Source: Branchiostoma floridae
Lineage: Eukaryota; Chordata; Leptocardii; Amphioxiformes; Branchiostomatidae
Length of the DNA: 64,000 bases
Direction of reading: 5' to 3'
Assembly (NCBI RefSeq): GCF_000003815.2
Contig: NC_049987.1
Coordinates: 15,041,420 to 15,105,419, forward strand
Part shown: positions 13,201 to 24,237 of the stretch, one piece after another
How positions within the stretch are numbered: position 1 is the first letter of the stretch
Layout of the letters: the number at the start of each line of letters is the position of its first letter
Program-made: the position numbers and the translations under genes
Notes under the pieces: model-generated
The model's input: the letters and a program-made list of their open reading frames with translations, nothing else
Databases searched by the model: none
Told to the model about the DNA's origin: nothing

Positions 13201-15556
13201 GCCGAAGTCCCGGAGAGTCATCAGGGCGAATTTACGCTGGTGTTTCCAGTGTGGTCCGTAGGGTGCCAGCAGGACACCTGGAAATAACAGTGCTTTTGTG
13301 GTAACATTGTAAACTATATATCGTTTCCAATACATAAATTCTGAGGTACTATTTTTAACGGTTCTTCAGTGTCACTGACGATAATACGTCTGATCGTTTC
13401 CAAAATCATATCCAGTTGCTTGGGTAACTCTAACCTGGAATCCAGTCTAGTTGTGGCACGGCCTACCGTAGTTAGTATAGACTCTCTACGGGGTCAGTGC
13501 AGCTCTAAGCCGCCGGTGTAATAATTCACACCCGGTAGCATTTTCCCCGGTAGGATTTTGCCCAGTGGGCCAAGTCTAACCGCGTGAAAATCCTACCGGG
13601 TGTGAATGATTACCCCGGCGGCTGAGAGCTACACTGGCCCCATAGAGAGCCTAAACTAACTGCGGTAACGTTAGGCCGAGCCAGTAGTAGACTGGATTCC
13701 AGGTTAGGGTAACTCCTTTTTGGCATATCTTATTACTTGGATGTCTAACTTCCATCAACGTTCTCCAAGACAACAGACCAAGTACAGCAAACAGGTGACG
13801 TGTCATACGGATAAGTGCTTTGATTCTAGTAATGAATTAGCCTCTACCAGGCTCCGTGGATCGGTAGAATCATTATTCTCACCACGAAACCTTCGTGGTG
13901 AGGAAACGTACTCTTCTGACCGGCTAACTCCCCTAGCGTACTATAGACTCTATTTGTCCAATTTCTACAATTAGACCACCGATCCACGGAGACTGGTAGA
14001 GGCTAGTAATGTTTGAGTCTCAGTAATCAGCAATCAAGATGATAACATCCATATCGTCACAAAATTTTCAAAAATAGAACGAAGTACACATAAACTGGGT
14101 ACAATATGAGACGTTTTTGATAGTTACCTTTATCTCTACCTGCCATTGTTGCCACTGGTGGTATTTTGCGACTGGAGAAGTCTTCAGCTCTCTTGACCAG
14201 GGCGGTCCGGATAGTCTCGTACCCAGAAAGAACGATGGCGGGAACCCGGCCCATCCAGATGGTCATGACGTCACCATACCGTTTGGACAGCTCCGCCAGA
14301 GTGGCGGGAAGAAAGGCGGACTGGAATGAAATCAAAATGGGAAATTATTTGTAAAAATAATGCAACTTGTAGGAATGCCTATAAGCTCATACACAGAATG
14401 ATTATTTGACTGATCCAGCAATTCGTAACCCAAGTTTTCAACTCGATCATCATCTGGACGCAATGTACTATCGGCTAAACCCCTGAGGCGTTGCCAAAAA
14501 ATTGTGGTCATTCAACAGTGCACTGTTGTACTATGCCCAACTTCACCTAAGGGACTTTGATCCAGAGCGGCATAGCTAATAACTGTGCGATCATCGCCTA
14601 TGCAGTTATGTATGTCATAAAATCATGTCACCAGGATGCATTCTTTCATTTTACCGGTTTAAAAATGACCCCCCCCCCCCCCCAAAAAAAGAGAAAACAC
14701 ACTGACACTGGTATTTTCAATATCGTATAAATCTATATAGAACCTCCTTGATTGCACATTGTACAAGAAGAATAATATACAAAACAAAGAAGTAAGATGT
14801 TTACTCATTTACTACACGTTCTTACATCCACTATCAAAGCTTTTCAATCTGTTAACAGAGTAAATCGAGAAGTCCAACATTAGCTGCTGTAATCAAATAA
14901 CAGGAGCTATTTGTGTGTAAATTGACTCATTTGCATCTACCTTGTCTTGACATTGTCTTACTTTTAAATTCAATTTTGGACTATCTGAAATTTGTCGTTA
15001 TTTCCTTTGCATATCAACTTATACTTAGGATATAAGACCTTATAACATTTGATTTCTGCTCATTGTAATTGACGAAAGGTACTGGATTCTACTAGAAACG
15101 TCTGATCGCTTCCGAAATCATGGCCAGTTGCTTGAGTTATTGCTATTTGGTGTATCTATGTGTTACTCAGCACCAAGAGACCACGTCTAGCGTAATACTA
15201 GTAATAGACGTAAAACGAAGACAACAACAACAACGACAACAAAAGTATCTATTATTTTTTATGTCTAACCTTCATCGACATTCATAAAGACTGTTTCTGT
15301 ATTTATCTCACCACATTTGACTAATGTATTACCCTATGCTAGTGGCGTATGCGTATGATATAAAATATTTTCTTGAGCTCACCTTGGCTACCATGGGGAT
15401 GTTTCCGAGAAGCGGCCATCCCCTGGGTCCAGGTGGTAGGTTCCTAGGCCGCTGGAGATACAGATATGTCAGCAGACACACACATGTAGCCGCCAGAAAC
15501 AACGGCAGGTCGCCAAAATGACGAGAAACCGTCATCACTTCCAGCAAAATACTCAT
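10242..15556 (-). CDS. Cytochrome P450, CYP2 clan, seven exons, intact (right copy)
   Basis: Paralogue of the left P450 in inverted orientation. Exons in transcript order: 15383-15556, 14128-14320, 12727-13277, 12303-12401, 11812-12003, 11256-11382, 10242-10426. All junctions are GT-AG and phases agree, giving 506 codons. It keeps the N-terminal anchor, the LPPGPRGWP hinge, WKHQR, AGTETT, the EVQR K-helix, PERF and the haem loop with Cys near 449. Exon 1 is three bases shorter than in the left copy and its first 15 residues are the most diverged part. Expected role: ER-bound oxidation of small lipophilic or xenobiotic molecules (family knowledge); substrate cannot be read from sequence. Intron 2 is much longer than in the left copy (850 against 170 bp) because of two foldback elements. 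The 3' end faces that of the left copy across 4.2 kb. Confidence 0.93.
11467..11702. mobile_element. MITE, CCCCTTTCYACTA family, copy 1 (intron 5 of right P450)
   Basis: Imperfect terminal inverted repeats (TCCCTTTTCTACTAAG and CTACTGGAAAGGGGG). Inside are GCGCTCTCTCTGCGACCT near one end and AGGTCGCAGTGAGAGCGC near the other. Copies at 34411-34634 and 53295-53532 share the whole layout. Absent from the left P450. Confidence 0.85.
12475..12722. repeat. ATTC/ATCC tetranucleotide tract in P450 intron 3 (right copy)
   Basis: Degenerate CATT and CATC repeats, the reverse-complement counterpart of the tract in the left P450. Open frames across it are low-complexity and not coding. Confidence 0.85.
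13428..13712. mobile_element. Foldback element in intron 2 of right P450
   Basis: Long inverted repeats: TCTAACCTGGAATCCAGTCTA at the left and TAGACTGGATTCCAGGTTAG at the right. Inner arms around CCGGTAGGATTTT and AAAATCCTACCGG pair as well. No coding capacity. The left P450 intron 2 (170 bp) lacks it. Confidence 0.85.
13838..14005. mobile_element. MITE, TAGCCTCTACCAGGCTCC family
   Basis: Ends TAGCCTCTACCAGGCTCC and GGAGACTGGTAGAGGCTA, each followed inward by the GTGGATCGG/CCGATCCAC arm. Related ends occur near 5525, 10651-10770, 21449-21802 and 23885. Same intron as the preceding foldback element. Confidence 0.8.
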
Positions 15557-17100
15557 CTTTGTGCTCTAAACTGCAGGGAATGCCGCAAAAACGTTTAATA
15601 CATATCACAAGACTGTTGGTCTCTGTACTCTCTGACTCTACTGGCTTAGATACCGCAGGAAATACAATTGGGAGATACCAATATACCTTGACAGTGGTGA
15701 TCAAAAGAATTTTTAATGGAATATTCATATGTCAAAGCAAAGCCTAGATTCCTTTCATACAAATACCTGCTCTATACTCTTTAAATGTAATATATGCACG
15801 AATCGTAGTACTATTGACTTAATCACAAAATTTTTAGCCGACTCTAAAATATAAGAAGATTAAGCGCACCCCCACAACGTTCCACATATGGTTACGCCCG
15901 CATAATGAAGGCCAAAAATACGTACCCCTGTCCTTTGACCCTGCGGACGCTGAACCCTGCGTCATCTGGGTCAATGACCTTACGGTCACACAGGCAACAA
16001 CATCTATCCAAGGAGCTTTCCTTGATCTATCTAAACCTAACAAACACCAGCATGGGACAAGGAGGTTAAATCTTGATAAAGTAACTCTATTTATATTTCG
16101 CTGACACAAGTTGCTAATACATGGAGAAAGTCTAACGTTATCGATAGCTACAGTTCCAGATACCATTTTATACTATCCAAAATCCACATATTCAACATTT
16201 GGGTTTCAGCTTAGGCCATGCCGATTAGATTATATGGATGAGATCGACCGGGAATATAAAAGAAATGATGCGAACCTGTGAATAAAAAAAGAAATCTGTT
16301 GCACGTTTAATTTTAGGCTAGATAGATACATGTGAAGATGATTAAAAATGTCTTAATACAATTGTTGATAAAAGAATGTGATATCTTACCACATCTACCA
16401 AATCTAACGCATGCTAGTACGTACAGGTTCAACTTCTTCTCGCTTGTAAATGTATTATTAATGATGCATGGCAAAACATTTTACAACGAATGTTACTGAT
16501 TAATCCCCACCGGCGTAACAGACCATGCAGAGTTTCGGTTCCGGTAAATTATTTCTGACGAGGCAATTCTGAAACCTTTGCACAGTTTCGAGTATTTCAT
16601 TGAGGTGCAAACACAAGACTGAGTGCGGAGAAGCGTCTCTTCTTGCTTATAAAGAAGTCGATCTTGGTAAGTGTAGTTGAATATTCTACGATTATGATTA
16701 CATGTGTACACACTATTCTATAAACAGTGGTTTCGGTCGGGGAAAGTGGTGACCAGGATTTTTTTACGTCTACCTCTCTGACAGATGTTTGGGTCGTGGG
16801 GATAGCAGTGTGACTAGCACTACTATTCTCCGACCGAAATATCTTCAGAGAATATATTTTGTACGTATCTGGGTGGTTTCATGCCTATTGTTTTAAGCAC
16901 TGCTCAGTCTACCCAATAGCGATAGTGCATACGGCGTCAGGACGTCGACAGGTAGGGGAAGACAAATAAGTTACTTTACTCCTGTAGTTAGAGAATATAG
17001 TATGTGCAATGTCTACATGCATTAAAGCTCCCGATGGAAATTCTATCTTATGTGTTTTCACTGTATTTTGGTGTCAGCAAGAATAGAACTTAGCAAAACA
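15557..17100. other. Upstream flank of right P450; no gene seen
   Basis: 15840-15990 matches 650-850 in inverted orientation (the TTCAGCGTCCGCAAGG and GGCGTAACCACA segments), marking the outer part of the inverted duplication. 16335-16400 resembles 6430-6500 in direct orientation. A small foldback with ends TTTCGGTCGGGGA and TCTCCGACCGAAA spans about 16731-16842. Nothing coding is recognised. Confidence 0.55.
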
Positions 17101-17251
17101 CCTGCAAACTACTGTAAACTGTATTTTTTGTGGGGAATTGATTTTGTTGAAGGGAGAAAAATGAAGTGTTCGCTGTTCGCGGTTGCATACAGGGTTTCAC
17201 TGTAAAAATGGGATTTGTTCGCAGTGGTTTTAAGTTAGCGTAATAGGAAAA

Positions 17252-18260
17252 CCCCTGCCACGTAAACACAGGTAAACCCCTGCCACGTAAACACAGGTAA
17301 ACCCCTGCCACGTAAACACAGGTAAACCCCTGCCACGTAAACACGGAAACCCCTGCCACGTAAACACAGGTAAACCCCTGCCACGTAAACACAGGTAAAC
17401 CCCTGCCACGTAAACACGGAAACCCCTGCCACGTAAACACAGGTAAACCCCTGCCACGTAAACACAGGTAAACCCCTGCCACGTAAACACAGGGAAACCC
17501 CTGCCACGTAAACACAGAAACCCCTGCCACGTAAACACAGGTAAACCCCTGCCACGCAAACACAGGTAAACCCCTGCCACGCAAACACAGGTAAACCCCT
17601 GCCACGTAAACACACATAAACCCCTGCCACGTACACACACATAAACCCCTGCCACGTAAACACAGGTAAACCCCTGCCACGTAAACACAGGGAAACCCCT
17701 GCCATGTAAATACAGGTAAACCCCTGCCACGTATACACAGGTAAACCCCTGCCTCGTAAACACAGATAAACCCCTGCCACGTAAACACAGATAAACCCCC
17801 TGCCGCGAAAACACAGGTAAACCCCTCCCACGTAAACACAGGCAAACCCCCGCGTGGTATAAGAAAAGATAAACCCCCTGCCCCGCAAAACATAAGAAAA
17901 ACCCTCTGCCCCTAATAAACACAATGTAGAACCCTCTGCTCTCGTTACGGATAAACCCCCTGCCACGTAAACACAGATAAACACCTGCCACGTAAACACA
18001 GGTAAAACTCCTTGCCACGTAAAACAACAGGTAAACCCCCTGCCACGTAAAACACAAGGTAAACCCTCTGCCCCACGTAAACACAAGGGAAAACCCTCTG
18101 CCCACGTTAAACACAGGTAAACCCCTGCCACCTAAACACAGGTAAACCCCTGCCACGTAAACACAGGTAAACCCCTGCCACGTAAACACAGGTAAACCCC
18201 TGCCACGTAAACACAGGTAAACCCCTGCCACGTAAACACAGGTAAACCCCTGCCACGTAA
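17252..18260. repeat. 25-bp minisatellite, about 40 units
   Basis: Tandem units of GGTAAACCCCTGCCACGTAA plus ACACA. Most are exact 25-mers at both ends of the array; 22-, 24- and 26-bp variants and substitutions cluster at 17600-18120. All three minus-strand frames are open for about 270-330 codons because 25 is not a multiple of 3 and the unit has no stop on that strand. Left flank (17100-17250) contains GTTCGCGG and AGTGGTTTTAAGTTAGCG remnants of the palindromic MITE family. Confidence 0.95.
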
Positions 18261-18559
18261 CGTTACGTTCCGGACCGACAATGTTTTGAAAGCTTTACTT
18301 CCGCTTCTCTGTCCAGCTCTCCGGTGTCCTACGATTCAGGCTCCGGCCTGGCCGAATAGTAGAAGGGGAATTTTGCCAAGTTAGAAATAAAAGTCTAGAG
18401 GGAGTTGACTAGGAGTGAACTGACCGGCCGACGGATAGCTGGATAGACTACAAAATATTGACTGAGATTCCCAGGGCAACTTATTTTTTCTATATATGGC
18501 CCAGTTCTTTTGTCTCCCGCTAACGTACAAGTCTGCTAGAAGACTAACTCAAAGCGATT

Positions 18560-18842
18560 CGTTAATGCGGCCTTAGCTTTTGACTTTGACTTTGACTTTG
18601 ACTTTTACCGTACCATAATGCCTCACGCGAACTGCCCATGCGCACTGAGAACATTCATTCTTCGTTTACTTTGTGAAAGCAGTGAGTGCCACGCACCCAG
18701 CTGTTCGGCGCCACGAAAACTTGTACTTGCCGAGCTTCGACCAGCATCATCTACCTAGCATCTCGCCCTGGAGACCAGGTAGTTTTTGATACGCAACGTT
18801 CCAAGAGAATGATCGTGTAAAGTCAAGGTAACGCTAGGTACA
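18560..18842 (+). promoter_or_regulatory. First-exon/promoter copy A (for the 137-aa gene)
   Basis: Four GACTTT hexamers, then ACCGTACCATAATGCCTCAC, ATGCGCACTGAGAACATTC and a leader ending GGAGACCAG|GTAGTT (donor at 18779) or TCAAG|GTAACG. Almost the same sequence occurs at 23345-23620 (copy B), and diverged forms at 25465-25670, 26380-26636 and 28370-28625. Read as an untranslated first exon spliced to the acceptor at 19280. Confidence 0.5.
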
Positions 18843-19312
18843 AATGTACATGCAGGATGTGTTGTGGCCAAATAGCGAGTTGCCTAAAGTAACTAAACCA
18901 TGTTGGACATACTTGTACAGGGGGCGTGACTAGCTTTAATACAGACCTTGGATGTCGGCTATGTCACATTTTGAGGTTCGCCAAATAGTGGCTATTGTGG
19001 CCTATGTATTTAGCAATGGAACCCAGTTCTTTTGTCTCCAGCTAACGTACAAGTCTGCTAGGAGACTAACTCAAAGCGATTCGTTTGACTTTCCCTTCAC
19101 TCCATATTTCCTGAAAAAAATTTGGATAAGTGTTAAGAAATTTAACCTTACTTAAAACGTTAGTGAAAAAAGAATACTAGTACTGGCTTATATCAAGTCG
19201 CAGTTTTGATTACTATCATGAATGTCATGATGTCGTATCTAACTAAGTCTAACGGCCTCTATATTCTTTTGTCGTTACAGCTGAAGAGTATAGCAACGGC
19301 ATCTTTCCAGAC

Positions 19313-19726
19313 ATGGATTTCCTTGTACTCTGTCTCCTTGTGGTTGTTGTGCTCTTGCTCGCAAGCGTTTTCCGAATGTTGAGTGATACCCAGGTCCCCT
19401 ACTTTACTGCAATCATAATTGTGCTGTGCCTCATTCCCCTGGGGAATATTTACAACAACGCCAAGATGCTGGACCTGCAGCACAAGAGAGCGGATTTACA
19501 CCACAAGATGGTGGAATACAGACGCCAGAAAGTTGAATTCATGCAAAATATCCTTACGGCGACTGATACTTATACTCAGGTGACCCAAGAGAGCGGCTGG
19601 CTTTGGGGTGTGAAACGTGTCATCACACATACGGTACAGAAGCTGCGGTATACTCCTGAACAAATCCATGCCTACATTGGAAGAATGTATGACCGAGACC
19701 TGGAATGGCAACAAGATGAGGACTGA
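19313..19726 (+). CDS. Membrane protein with coiled coil and TATDT C-terminal domain, 137 aa
   Basis: Function not recognised. The exon begins after the acceptor TCGTTACAG (19281); the first ATG is at 19313. Residues 4-19 and 30-45 are two hydrophobic helices separated by FRMLSDTQVPYF, similar in layout to the loop of the tiny array proteins. Residues 52-78 are charged and heptad-like. The C-terminal part (about 76-134) contains QNILTATDT, a GW, LRYTPEQI and YDRD; it aligns with the C-terminus of the 213-aa protein at 62687-63328 (QKIATATDT, GW, PRYSPSEM, YHDQ). It is likely an integral membrane protein with a cytosolic tail. Same strand and same type of first exon as the following tiny genes. 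Confidence 0.75.
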   Translation: MDFLVLCLLVVVVLLLASVFRMLSDTQVPYFTAIIIVLCLIPLGNIYNNAKMLDLQHKRADLHHKMVEYRRQKVEFMQNILTATDTYTQVTQESGWLWGVKRVITHTVQKLRYTPEQIHAYIGRMYDRDLEWQQDED

Positions 19727-20892
19727 CCATACGTGGCTGAAACATCACGTGCAAAGTCATACTCGAGCTTAAACAACTACTAGTAACGTACACGTATCTC
19801 ACTCAAGTACAGACTGGATTTCAATCTCTCCTACTTCGAAACAATTCAGGTTCCTCATGGGTTCAAGCCAATCTCTCCTGTGATATATCAGCAATACCAT
19901 ATATTTAGATGTTGAGACATATAAATGGTGTTCAGAAAGCCTTTATATTTAAACTGCGATGTTCAACAAAGAAGATTTTACAATAGAGGCCGTTTAATTA
20001 CACACCCCATTTTCATATTTCGTACAATTATCTGGGTGTTGCAACAAAGCGAATTTATCCAGCTGGACCACACCACCAACGGATTTGGGGATTCTGTGCA
20101 ATTAACAAGTGTGCGCTAATTAACTTGCAATAAGAGTAGAAACTTATATAAATTGTTGCATTGCTATACGGTTTGTTGATTTTAAAATAAATAAAAAAAT
20201 ATCACAGAGCAACCTAGTACATGTATGTGCAATGCAGGAACTATACCACTATGATGAAAAGCCGACTGTTTCATTTTATTCGGGTTTTATTTTTTATTTT
20301 TTTGCATTATTTCACGCTATACTAAACCTTCTTTGTTATACACCTCTAAGAGTGGCGTTTTAAGATGGTATACTAGTAATCTGCACTGCATCTGATATAA
20401 TATCATAATATAATGCATGCAAAAACGACATAATGGTACTACTAGTATGCATTTTATACATTTGTTCTCAACGTAATGTTCTGGAGTCAGATTGTCCTTT
20501 ACTGTTCTTTTTATGAAGTATCAGTTCTTTCATTGGCTACTACTGTTAGATACTAGTATTGGAAACGGATGTCGAATGCCGTGTATGTACAAGGCATTGT
20601 CATATAGAAGTGACATACACATTGTATCTATCACAAGTGAACTAACATTGTATCTATCACAAGTGAACTAAAGTTCTCTCTCTTTCTGATGATGGTCTTG
20701 CAAGTCTCTCTATGATACAAAAACTCGTCTAGACAACATACATGTAAGAGATGTGTACCGAAAATCACATTGTACACTGTCTGCTTCACTCTTAAGTAAG
20801 CTTCACTATCTATTGGTCGCCACACCCATGTCATAGGTCAAACTTTGACATTAAGTTTGACTCACAACAAGCTGACGCCTCATTTCTTGCAG

Positions 20893-20948
20893 TGGCTGTG
20901 GATCAATACTGGTATTTCCAACATTGCAGTCCGATTTGTGTCTCACAG
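20893..20948 (+). other. Possible untranslated exon of the 64-aa gene
   Basis: Bounded by TTTCTTGCAG and CACAG|GTGGGC exactly like 7549-7612. The surrounding 20810-21090 matches 7480-7740, so this is the duplicated counterpart. Confidence 0.35.
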
Positions 20949-21415
20949 GTGGGCATATCTTCGCTGTACAAATTCTAGATCTCTGAGGAAGGTTTGCCAC
21001 GTTACGTATAAAGATTTTGCTCGTAATTTTCAATTGTGTCAAACGAGAAACCACGTGCTACCATCTCTGTTAGATTTGAAAGAAACGTTTATAACAGTTT
21101 TTTTTTTGTAATCAACGTGATATTAAGTCTATCTGTCGCTCACTGGTTGCTTCTTCTGTTTTAAGTTTACGCCCGGAATTCGAACGTAAGTTACTAGAAA
21201 ATTGTTCAAAACCTACTTTATTCAAGTGTACAAATACATACACGTGTCATAGTGAGGGAACTGAGGCGTGTTAAGTATATGGACGTGACCAGATTATTAA
21301 TCAACGTTCGACAACAACTACATCGTCGATGTGACTTAAATAAAGGTTGGTCCCATACAACTCAATAAAATGGGCGTTTTGACCCTCTACGGGTGGATTC
21401 GCACGTGCGTAAATG

Positions 21416-21832
21416 CATTCAATTCCGTATGAGGTCCGTATGGAAGTCTTAGCCTCTACCAGGCTCCACATGCCACTGTAAAAGTAGTAGAAATTGGACA
21501 AATATAGACATTTAGCACTCCAGATACGTTCTAAGGTGTATGCTTAGCCAATTTCTACTACTGTAAATGCATTTATGTTCGCGGGGATTTAATTTCGAGG
21601 TAGCAGGAAAAGGGACGTTTCGCGGTGGTTTTAATTTCGCGGTAATACCATAGACTGCAGTCAAATACCATAATAGAAAAATGTTCGCGGTGGTTTTAAC
21701 TTCGCGGTGAAGTGGTCACCGCGGAAACCGCGAACATTAATCCACCGCAAACATTTCTGCTTTTGCAATATTTTTAGTGCCTGTGGAGCCTGGTAGAGGT
21801 TAAGCATTTCATACGGACGTCATACGGAATGA
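21416..21832. mobile_element. Three nested palindromic elements
   Basis: Outer arms: CCGTATGAGGTCCGTATG (21426-21442) and CATACGGACGTCATACGG (about 21810-21828). Inside is a TAGCCTCTACCAGGCTCC-family element (21449-21802, ends AGCCTCTACCAGGCTCCACA and TGTGGAGCCTGGTAGAGG). Inside that is a TACTGTAAATGC-family MITE (21559-21770). No coding capacity. Confidence 0.75.
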
Positions 21833-21925
21833 TCTGCACTGAGCCCACTTTACATAGTATATATCGGTGTAGTTATGTGTTTTAATCGGTTACTTCTTAT
21901 TGGCATACTTTTGCTGTATTATAGG

Positions 21926-22120
21926 ATGGATATCATCGATTACGGCAGGGGATTGGTCCTGTGTTTCCTCGTAGCCGCGGTTGTAGTGACTGTGATCCGG
22001 TGGATGGATCGTCGCAAGGCCTACATTTTCGTCATGATGCTGACTTTCGTGCTCTATAGCTACGTATACTTCTATCTGCAGCCAATACCAGACATGCCAG
22101 ATTGGCGTTGGTATGACTAA
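21926..22120 (+). CDS. Two-helix small membrane protein, 64 aa
   Basis: Function not recognised. The ATG is one base after the acceptor TATTATAG. Two hydrophobic helices (about residues 9-23 and 32-51) flank the loop IRWMDRRKAY, a form of the R-x-x-D-x-R/Q-x-A signature seen in the array. It ends LQPIPDM followed by an aromatic DWRWYD tail. Closest relative in the window is the 53-aa protein at 8428, with the same LVAxVV start to helix 1 and the same LQxxPDM end. A likely poly(A) signal AATAAATAAA is at about 22244-22253. The 5' UTR is probably in the exon near 20.9 kb. Confidence 0.7.
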   Translation: MDIIDYGRGLVLCFLVAAVVVTVIRWMDRRKAYIFVMMLTFVLYSYVYFYLQPIPDMPDWRWYD

Positions 22121-22810
22121 AACTATCCAGAAACCCCGTGGCAGCCTTCCGTTTAAGGAAAGAGCGACTGTGTTCTGCAAGGTTCGTGGCACGGTGAACT
22201 GAGCTATGCGGTATGAGTATGAGTGGAAGACGGCAAGGACTAAATAAATAAAGTGCAAAATTCAATTATTGTGTTACATCTGGCTAATATTAGTGACCTT
22301 ATCCATATTTTCACCTGTAATATTCACAGTGCAAACTGTGGTTGGGTAGTGATAAGGAGTTGGGAAAGATTCTGAATGTGGAACAGGGGCTTAACAAAAG
22401 ATATTGACAATCGTTTCTCTTTAGAAGTCACGAATAGAACAATAATAGATCAGTTTTGATCAAATTCAAGTTTCAAGTTTTATATGATCGATCAATTGAT
22501 GAGATACATGCGATTGTTAACAATCGGCCTGTATCCTACAGCTAAGACAGAATGGCCACGCAATGTAGTTCCACATATTGTCGCTAGACGACTCTTGCAT
22601 GTGACAAGTTTCGGTGAAAAATTTCCCCATTTTTGCCTTTAGTTTGTTATGGTACTATACCGTATCTGTGATGAATAGATGATCATTATATACATAATAA
22701 ACTTCTTAATGCGTTTTTGTAATTCCTTATTAAAATCTATTCTAATATATCTAATTTATCGAGTGACTTCATGTTTGGAGTATACAGCCGTGCATCACTG
22801 AAGCGGAAAA

Positions 22811-22862
22811 GGGAAACTCTCTAAGTTTCGATGACGTGTACTAAGAGTTTCACTCCTTCATA
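22811..22862. promoter_or_regulatory. kappaB-like / GTTTC-TGACG / GTTTC module, copy 1
   Basis: A weak kappaB-like GGGAAACTCT at 22811, GTTTCGATGACG at 22825 and GTTTCACTCC at 22847. The GTTTC boxes start 22 bp apart. The reverse of the second box (GGAGTGAAAC) is one mismatch from the ETS-IRF consensus. A donor-like TTACAG|GTAAAT follows at about 22996. Likely promoter-proximal for a first exon of the next gene. Confidence 0.45.
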
Positions 22863-23344
22863 GCTACGGTACATTTCGCACAGAAGCGCAGATAACACCA
22901 TATACTGTACGTGTATCACAGGAGAGCTACCCATTGCGTGACCTATCTCATTGCGTGACGAAGCACATCTTAAAAGTAGTAAGGAACTGTTACAGGTAAA
23001 TGAAAAATTCTTTCTAGTTTTCTTTCCTTTATGTTGTCGTCTATCAGAATTATCGAGCTGTTAGTATCTTTCGTCTTCTACTGTCTCCGAAAATGAAGTC
23101 GAACCCAATAACCCAGAATCTAGAGTTGGCTTTCTGACTAGAGTAGATACTTGGATTTTTACGTTGTTTGAATCTCCTATGTTACTCGCAATTCGCTTCT
23201 GGAATAAGCTATGATAACCTTACAGTATATATAGGGGGTTGTGGAAAAAAAATCTGAGAGGTTAAATTCCCAGAGACAATGGAAAGCAAATATCCACGCG
23301 ATCTGCAATCGAGACGAAGGATTGTTTATGGTTAATTGGGCCTT

Positions 23345-23620
23345 AGCTTCTGACTTTGACTTTTACCGTACCATAATGCCTCACGCCAACTGCTCATGCG
23401 CACTGAGAACATTCATTCTTTGTTTGTTTTCGAAAGCAGTGGGTGTCATACACCCTTACCAGCTCTTCGGCGCCACGAAAACTTGAGCTTCGACCCCGCA
23501 TCGTCTAATTCGCATCTCGCCCTGGAGACCAGGTAGTTTTTAATACACAACGTTCCAAGAGAATGACCGTGCGTAACACTAAGTCAACGTAACACTAAGT
23601 AAAAGTGTGCATGTAAGAAG
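23345..23620 (+). promoter_or_regulatory. First-exon/promoter copy B (for the 66-aa gene)
   Basis: Near-duplicate of copy A: GACTTT repeats reduced to two, then ACCGTACCATAATGCCTCAC, ATGCGCACTGAGAACATTC and the leader ending GGAGACCAG|GTAGTT (donor at 23533). Located about 0.7 kb before the 24238 coding exon. Confidence 0.5.
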
Positions 23621-24237
23621 TTGTGGCAAAATAGAGATTTGCCTAGAGTGGACATTGTTCATGTTAGACATTGCCCATGGGGCATGACTAGTTTTACATA
23701 CCTTGGATGTCGGCCATGTCACGTAGTCTTTATCAGACTCCCGCCTGGTCGAATAAGAGGACTTTGGCCAAGTTAGGAATAAAAGCCTAGTAGGAGTGAG
23801 TGTTGGCCGGCCTGGCACAAACTGTACTCCTCTGGCGCGTTTTCTGTCTTATTTGACCAATTTTTACTGTTTTTCCAGCGACCTGTGGAGCCTGGTAGAG
23901 GGTACATGTCACGTCCTTAGGTTCGCCATAATGGTGGTTATTATAGTCTGTGTGTTCAGCAATGGTCTGCCACCAATGCCAGAGTGACTTTGGTGAAGAA
24001 CAGACTAAACAAGACCTAACATCCTATGACAGAGTTCTTTTGCAGAGAGAGAATTTTGGACCAGATATTAGAACGTTACATTAAAGCTTCTTCGTGACAT
24101 TGCATATACATTGTACAATCTGTCTATCATGCCGGCTTTTCGACTGACGTAATGGTTTTAGCATATTATGTATATAGTCCTTTATAGTTGTTTATTTGTC
24201 TCCTTTTTTATCATCCGTTTCTTTTTTTATTCGTAGA

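Noticed and set aside
17090-18231. Three long open frames on the minus strand (267-333 codons)
   Set aside because: They are translations of the 25-bp minisatellite. All three frames are open because the unit lacks stops on that strand; no non-repeat protein content.
17252-18260. CRISPR-like array of short repeats
   Set aside because: Units are contiguous with no unique spacers, and the genome is eukaryotic.
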